Positions 61,210 through 64,000 of a DNA stretch of 64,000 nt are shown here, piece after piece (positions within the stretch are counted from its first letter, which is position 1; every line of letters starts with the position of its first letter). A program made the position numbers and the translations under genes. The notes below the pieces were generated by a model. That model did no database searches. It saw only the letters and a program-made list of their open reading frames with translations, and had not been told where the DNA came from. Origin of the DNA: Tetrahymena thermophila SB210 (taxonomy: Eukaryota; Ciliophora; Oligohymenophorea; Hymenostomatida; Tetrahymenidae); NCBI RefSeq assembly GCF_000189635.1, contig NW_002476434.1:806001-870000 (forward strand), given 5' to 3'.

Positions 61210-62573
61210 TTAACTCAAGATAAATCTAACAATTTTTCTTAATCTTTATATTATTTTATATTAGTAATCTTATCTTAAAATTTTGTAAGCATTGATAAAT
61301 TAACCCAAAGGAGCATTTTGCAGAAAAGTTTGAAAATATAATCAAAAAAGCATAAAGCGATGTTATCACTTAAAATTTGATTTGTTTGTATAAAATTAAA
61401 AATAAATCTTAAATTCTACTGCATTGAGTTATAAATCATCAAAATTTGATATTAACCATAAAATTTATTTCAAAATAAGTTAAAAGTAGTTTATTATTTT
61501 GTTTTATGAAATTAAAATTTAATTTTTCTCTAAAGTAGTTTAAATAATCTAACAAAAAATCTTAATTTGAATATTATTTTATATTAGTAATCTTATCTTA
61601 AAATTTTGTAAGTATTGATAAATTAACCTTAAGGAGCATTTCACAGATAAGTTTTAAATATTCGAAAAAGCGATGTTATCTTTTAAAATTTGATTTTATT
61701 ATTTAAAATTAAAAATGCTAAATTCGACTTCAATGAATTATAAATCATCAAATTTTGATATTAACCATAAAAACATTTCATATTAAGTTAAATGTTTATT
61801 TTTTTTGTTTTATGAAATTAAAATTTGATTTTTCTCTAAAGCAGTTTAAATAAAACTTTTAATTAAAAATTTATTATTAATTAAAAAAATAAAGCAATAA
61901 TATTATTGTGAAAGAAATAATTTATTTTTTTTAAATTAAGAATAAGTAAGATAGACATTAGAAGTAATTTTAACATAATTTTAATCCCAAAAAAGAAGTG
62001 AGATAAGCTCTAAGAAATTTAAACTTTTCCTTAATTTGTCTTTTATTTTGTAGTAAATTCATTATTAAAAAATAAGCAAAATAATTAACTTTTATGTAAA
62101 AAAAAATAATTTTTTTAAATTCTAAAGCCAAACAAGCATTATTAGCTTTAAAATCAAATATAAATAGTTTAAAAAATATATTTATTAATTCATCATAAAA
62201 TTAATAAAAAAGTTTAATATTGTAAAAAAAATATATTTATCTTGTCAATATTGAAAATAAATAGTTAAAAATGAATATTTGTACTTAACAGCATAAACTA
62301 AATCAATAAAATTTTAAAATAAATATTAAAAATAAATATAAACGTTTTCTTTATAAATATAGAGCTTAAAATGAATAAAATAAATTTGAAAAACTACAAA
62401 TGTAAAATAAATAATTTTTCTAAAATTTAGCTTTGCTGAGAAACTTCAAAATAGAAGTTGAATTAAAAATAAATTTATAATTTAAGTGTAAAAATAAATT
62501 TTTATTATTATATAAAATAGTTTGTTTATATTTAATTTAAGTTACATTTATTTTTAAGATTTTTGAGCTAGTT
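61210..62573. other. Spacer between convergent genes, with tandem duplication
   Basis: The first ~650 bp are a two-copy direct repeat (61239-61860). The remainder is A/T-rich without coding signal. Confidence 0.6.
61239..61860. repeat. Tandem direct duplication, 322-bp unit, two abutting copies
   Basis: Copy 1 starts at 61239 (CTTAATCTTTATATTATTTT) and copy 2 at 61561 (CTTAATTTGAATATTATTTT). Long shared blocks in the same order include TATTAGTAATCTTATCTTAA, GTATTGATAAATTAACC-type, AAAGCGATGTTATC, GAATTATAAATCATCAAA-type, TTTGATATTAACCATAAAA and TTTTATGAAATTAAAATTTG. The copies meet head to tail with no gap and look moderately diverged. Confidence 0.88.
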
Positions 62574-64000
62574 TCATTTATTTAAAAGAGATTAAGAAAG
62601 AAGTTAAGATTTATATGCATTACTAGATTATTGAAGAATATTGTTGATGTCATAATGATGAGAAGTTTTATTTCTTTGTTTTTTCAATATTATATTACAG
62701 ATTATTTTTATTTTACTATTATTAAATTTATTGAAAGTTTTTTAAGATTGTACCTAGTCAGCAAGGGGGCATAGTGAAATTTGTTCGAGTTCTCTGTTGT
62801 TATATATAGGAAAGAGACAGCCATTTACTTGATAAGATTTAAGTAGTTCATATAACTGTGGATTGTTACTCTCTTTAATTTTTTTAAGTACATCTTCGCT
62901 CTCTATTTAAAACACTAATCTCTTACCAATTTAATAATTTTATGGCTAAATTGTTTAAGTCTGCTCATCTGTAGAGTTTTAAAAATCCCCCACAGCTTAT
63001 TTTTGTTAAAGATTGTTAAAATCTTAGATTTTTCTTTTCTCAATCATGTTAAGATAAAACTGAACTTTTTGAATTTTCTTATTCAGCTAACTTAGAAACT
63101 CTTCTTTAGAAGTATGAAGTGTAATAGGCATTTAAATTAATTCTTATCCCTAAATAAAATCCTATTCACAATTATTAACTTCTCTGTAGTCCTGTGTAAG
63201 ACATTTAGTACTGGAATAATTTTTTAATTTATAATTTTTATCCTGTTCATCATACTATTTTTGGCTTTTGCTATTCTTTAAGTTTCTGATAAATTTCTAA
63301 TTATTATTTTAATCATATTCATACTTTTATATGTAGTATGAAGTGCTAGACAAGAAATTTTTATGATTTACTGAAAGATAAGATATAAGTCTCTCTTTTT
63401 TTCTTATTGGTATAATGTTATTATTAACATTTTGTGTATTTTGGATTTAATTATTTTTATTAATTTAATCTAACTCTCTTGCAACTATTTCAGGTATTTG
63501 CTCAGTAAATGTTGTCTGCATGGTTGCATTTTGAGTTGTTTTTTTTTGCTAAATTTTAGCTTATGAAGATGGATACAAAATTTCTTCTTCTTCATCATCG
63601 TCATCATTCTCGTCAATTGATTTATTTATTCTTTAGAGAGAAGACTACTTTTCCTATTATTTTATATCTTCAAAGTCATCCTATAAAAATTATTCCTCGC
63701 CAATCTAAATACTTTTATTATTTTTATTGATCTTAATTGTTTAGAGCGATCTACTTCTTTGATTTTTTAGTTAGTCTACTGATTTATTTCTACTGTTTTA
63801 AATTTGAAAGTCACAATAGCTTAAACCATTCTAATCTTCTTCAGTATTTGAATTACAAAGAGTGTTATTTAATAAATTTTTCTTTTTGAAAATAGGCTTA
63901 TCATGCTCATAGATTACGATTTAATTTTTTATTTTCTAACTTTGACTTGCTTGGTGAAGCCTTTTGCTAATGTTGCTTTCTAAAATTTCTTACTCCTCGT
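62574..64000 (-). CDS. Gln/Asn/Lys-rich hypothetical protein, 5' end outside the window
   Basis: An open ciliate-code frame runs from the right edge to a TGA at 62574, giving 474 residues with no start seen. The visible part is mostly disordered. It has a basic/Ser N-side (KNQRSRSLQTIKINKNN), an acidic patch of Asp/Glu (ENDDDDEEEEIL), a helical segment (FLSQLNKKIQKVQFYLNMIE) and a more ordered C-side (KRLVFQIESEDVLKKIKES, then YELLKSYQVNGCLFPIYNN). An intron with donor near 62754 could replace the last ~60 residues, which are A/T-biased, so the C-terminus is uncertain. No domain was recognised. It is convergent with channel copy 3. Confidence 0.65.

Noticed and set aside
1-64000. tRNA or rRNA genes
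   Set aside because: No GC-richer islands with T-loop (GGTTCRANYCC-type) or other conserved RNA motifs were found on reading through. A covariance-model scan would be needed to exclude them fully.

Overview
The window looks like a ciliate nuclear genome segment, most probably Tetrahymena or a close oligohymenophorean relative. Long open frames only appear when TAA and TAG are read as glutamine and TGA is the sole stop. The DNA is very AT-rich, proteins are rich in Gln/Asn/Lys, and genes are split by AT-rich GT...AG introns of about 42 to 500 nt, longer than the roughly 25-nt introns of Paramecium. Standard-code ORFs in this window are therefore mostly fragments or antisense shadows. All gene models below were translated by eye with the ciliate code, and exon phases were checked so that each closes on a TGA in frame.

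Left third (1-28200). A small Q-rich protein (288-875, -) is divergent from a 1,892-residue coiled-coil protein (1537-8014, +) with a SANT-like N-terminus and two possible degenerate NDK-like domains. Next come two related lineage-specific proteins, 9172-10437 (-) and 14916-16535 (+), on either side of a 4.5-kb AT desert. They are followed by a large coiled-coil protein (17485-21156, +), a tectonic-like transition-zone membrane protein (21622-22932, -), and two short proteins that share an ARM-like alpha-helical core (23976-25139 and 27562-28164, both -).

Middle (28200-44100). A canonical poly(ADP-ribose) glycohydrolase lies at 30589-32481 (-). A 3.9-kb spacer carries a possible Tc1/mariner-type end. 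Two tandem polytopic proteins related to GPI ethanolamine-phosphate transferases follow (36339-39407 and 40794-44013, +). Their metal-binding and nucleophile motifs are largely replaced, so they look like pseudoenzymes. The spacer just after the first one contains a roughly 300-bp direct duplication.

Right third (44100-64000). Three tandem paralogues (44904-50056, 50864-55244, 56126-61209, all +) encode six-TM potassium-type channels with C-linker and cyclic-nucleotide-binding-like domain. In every copy these are followed directly by a CCHC zinc knuckle and a conserved acidic/aromatic C-terminal motif. This channel plus zinc-knuckle architecture is the most striking thing in the window. A 322-bp tandem duplication follows the array, and a partial Q-rich gene runs off the right edge (62574-64000, -).

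The common theme is local gene duplication with divergence: channels x3, GPI-transferase-like x2, ARM-like x2, and the unknown family x2. Several genes point to cilia and membrane signalling (tectonic, channels, possibly the NDK-like protein).
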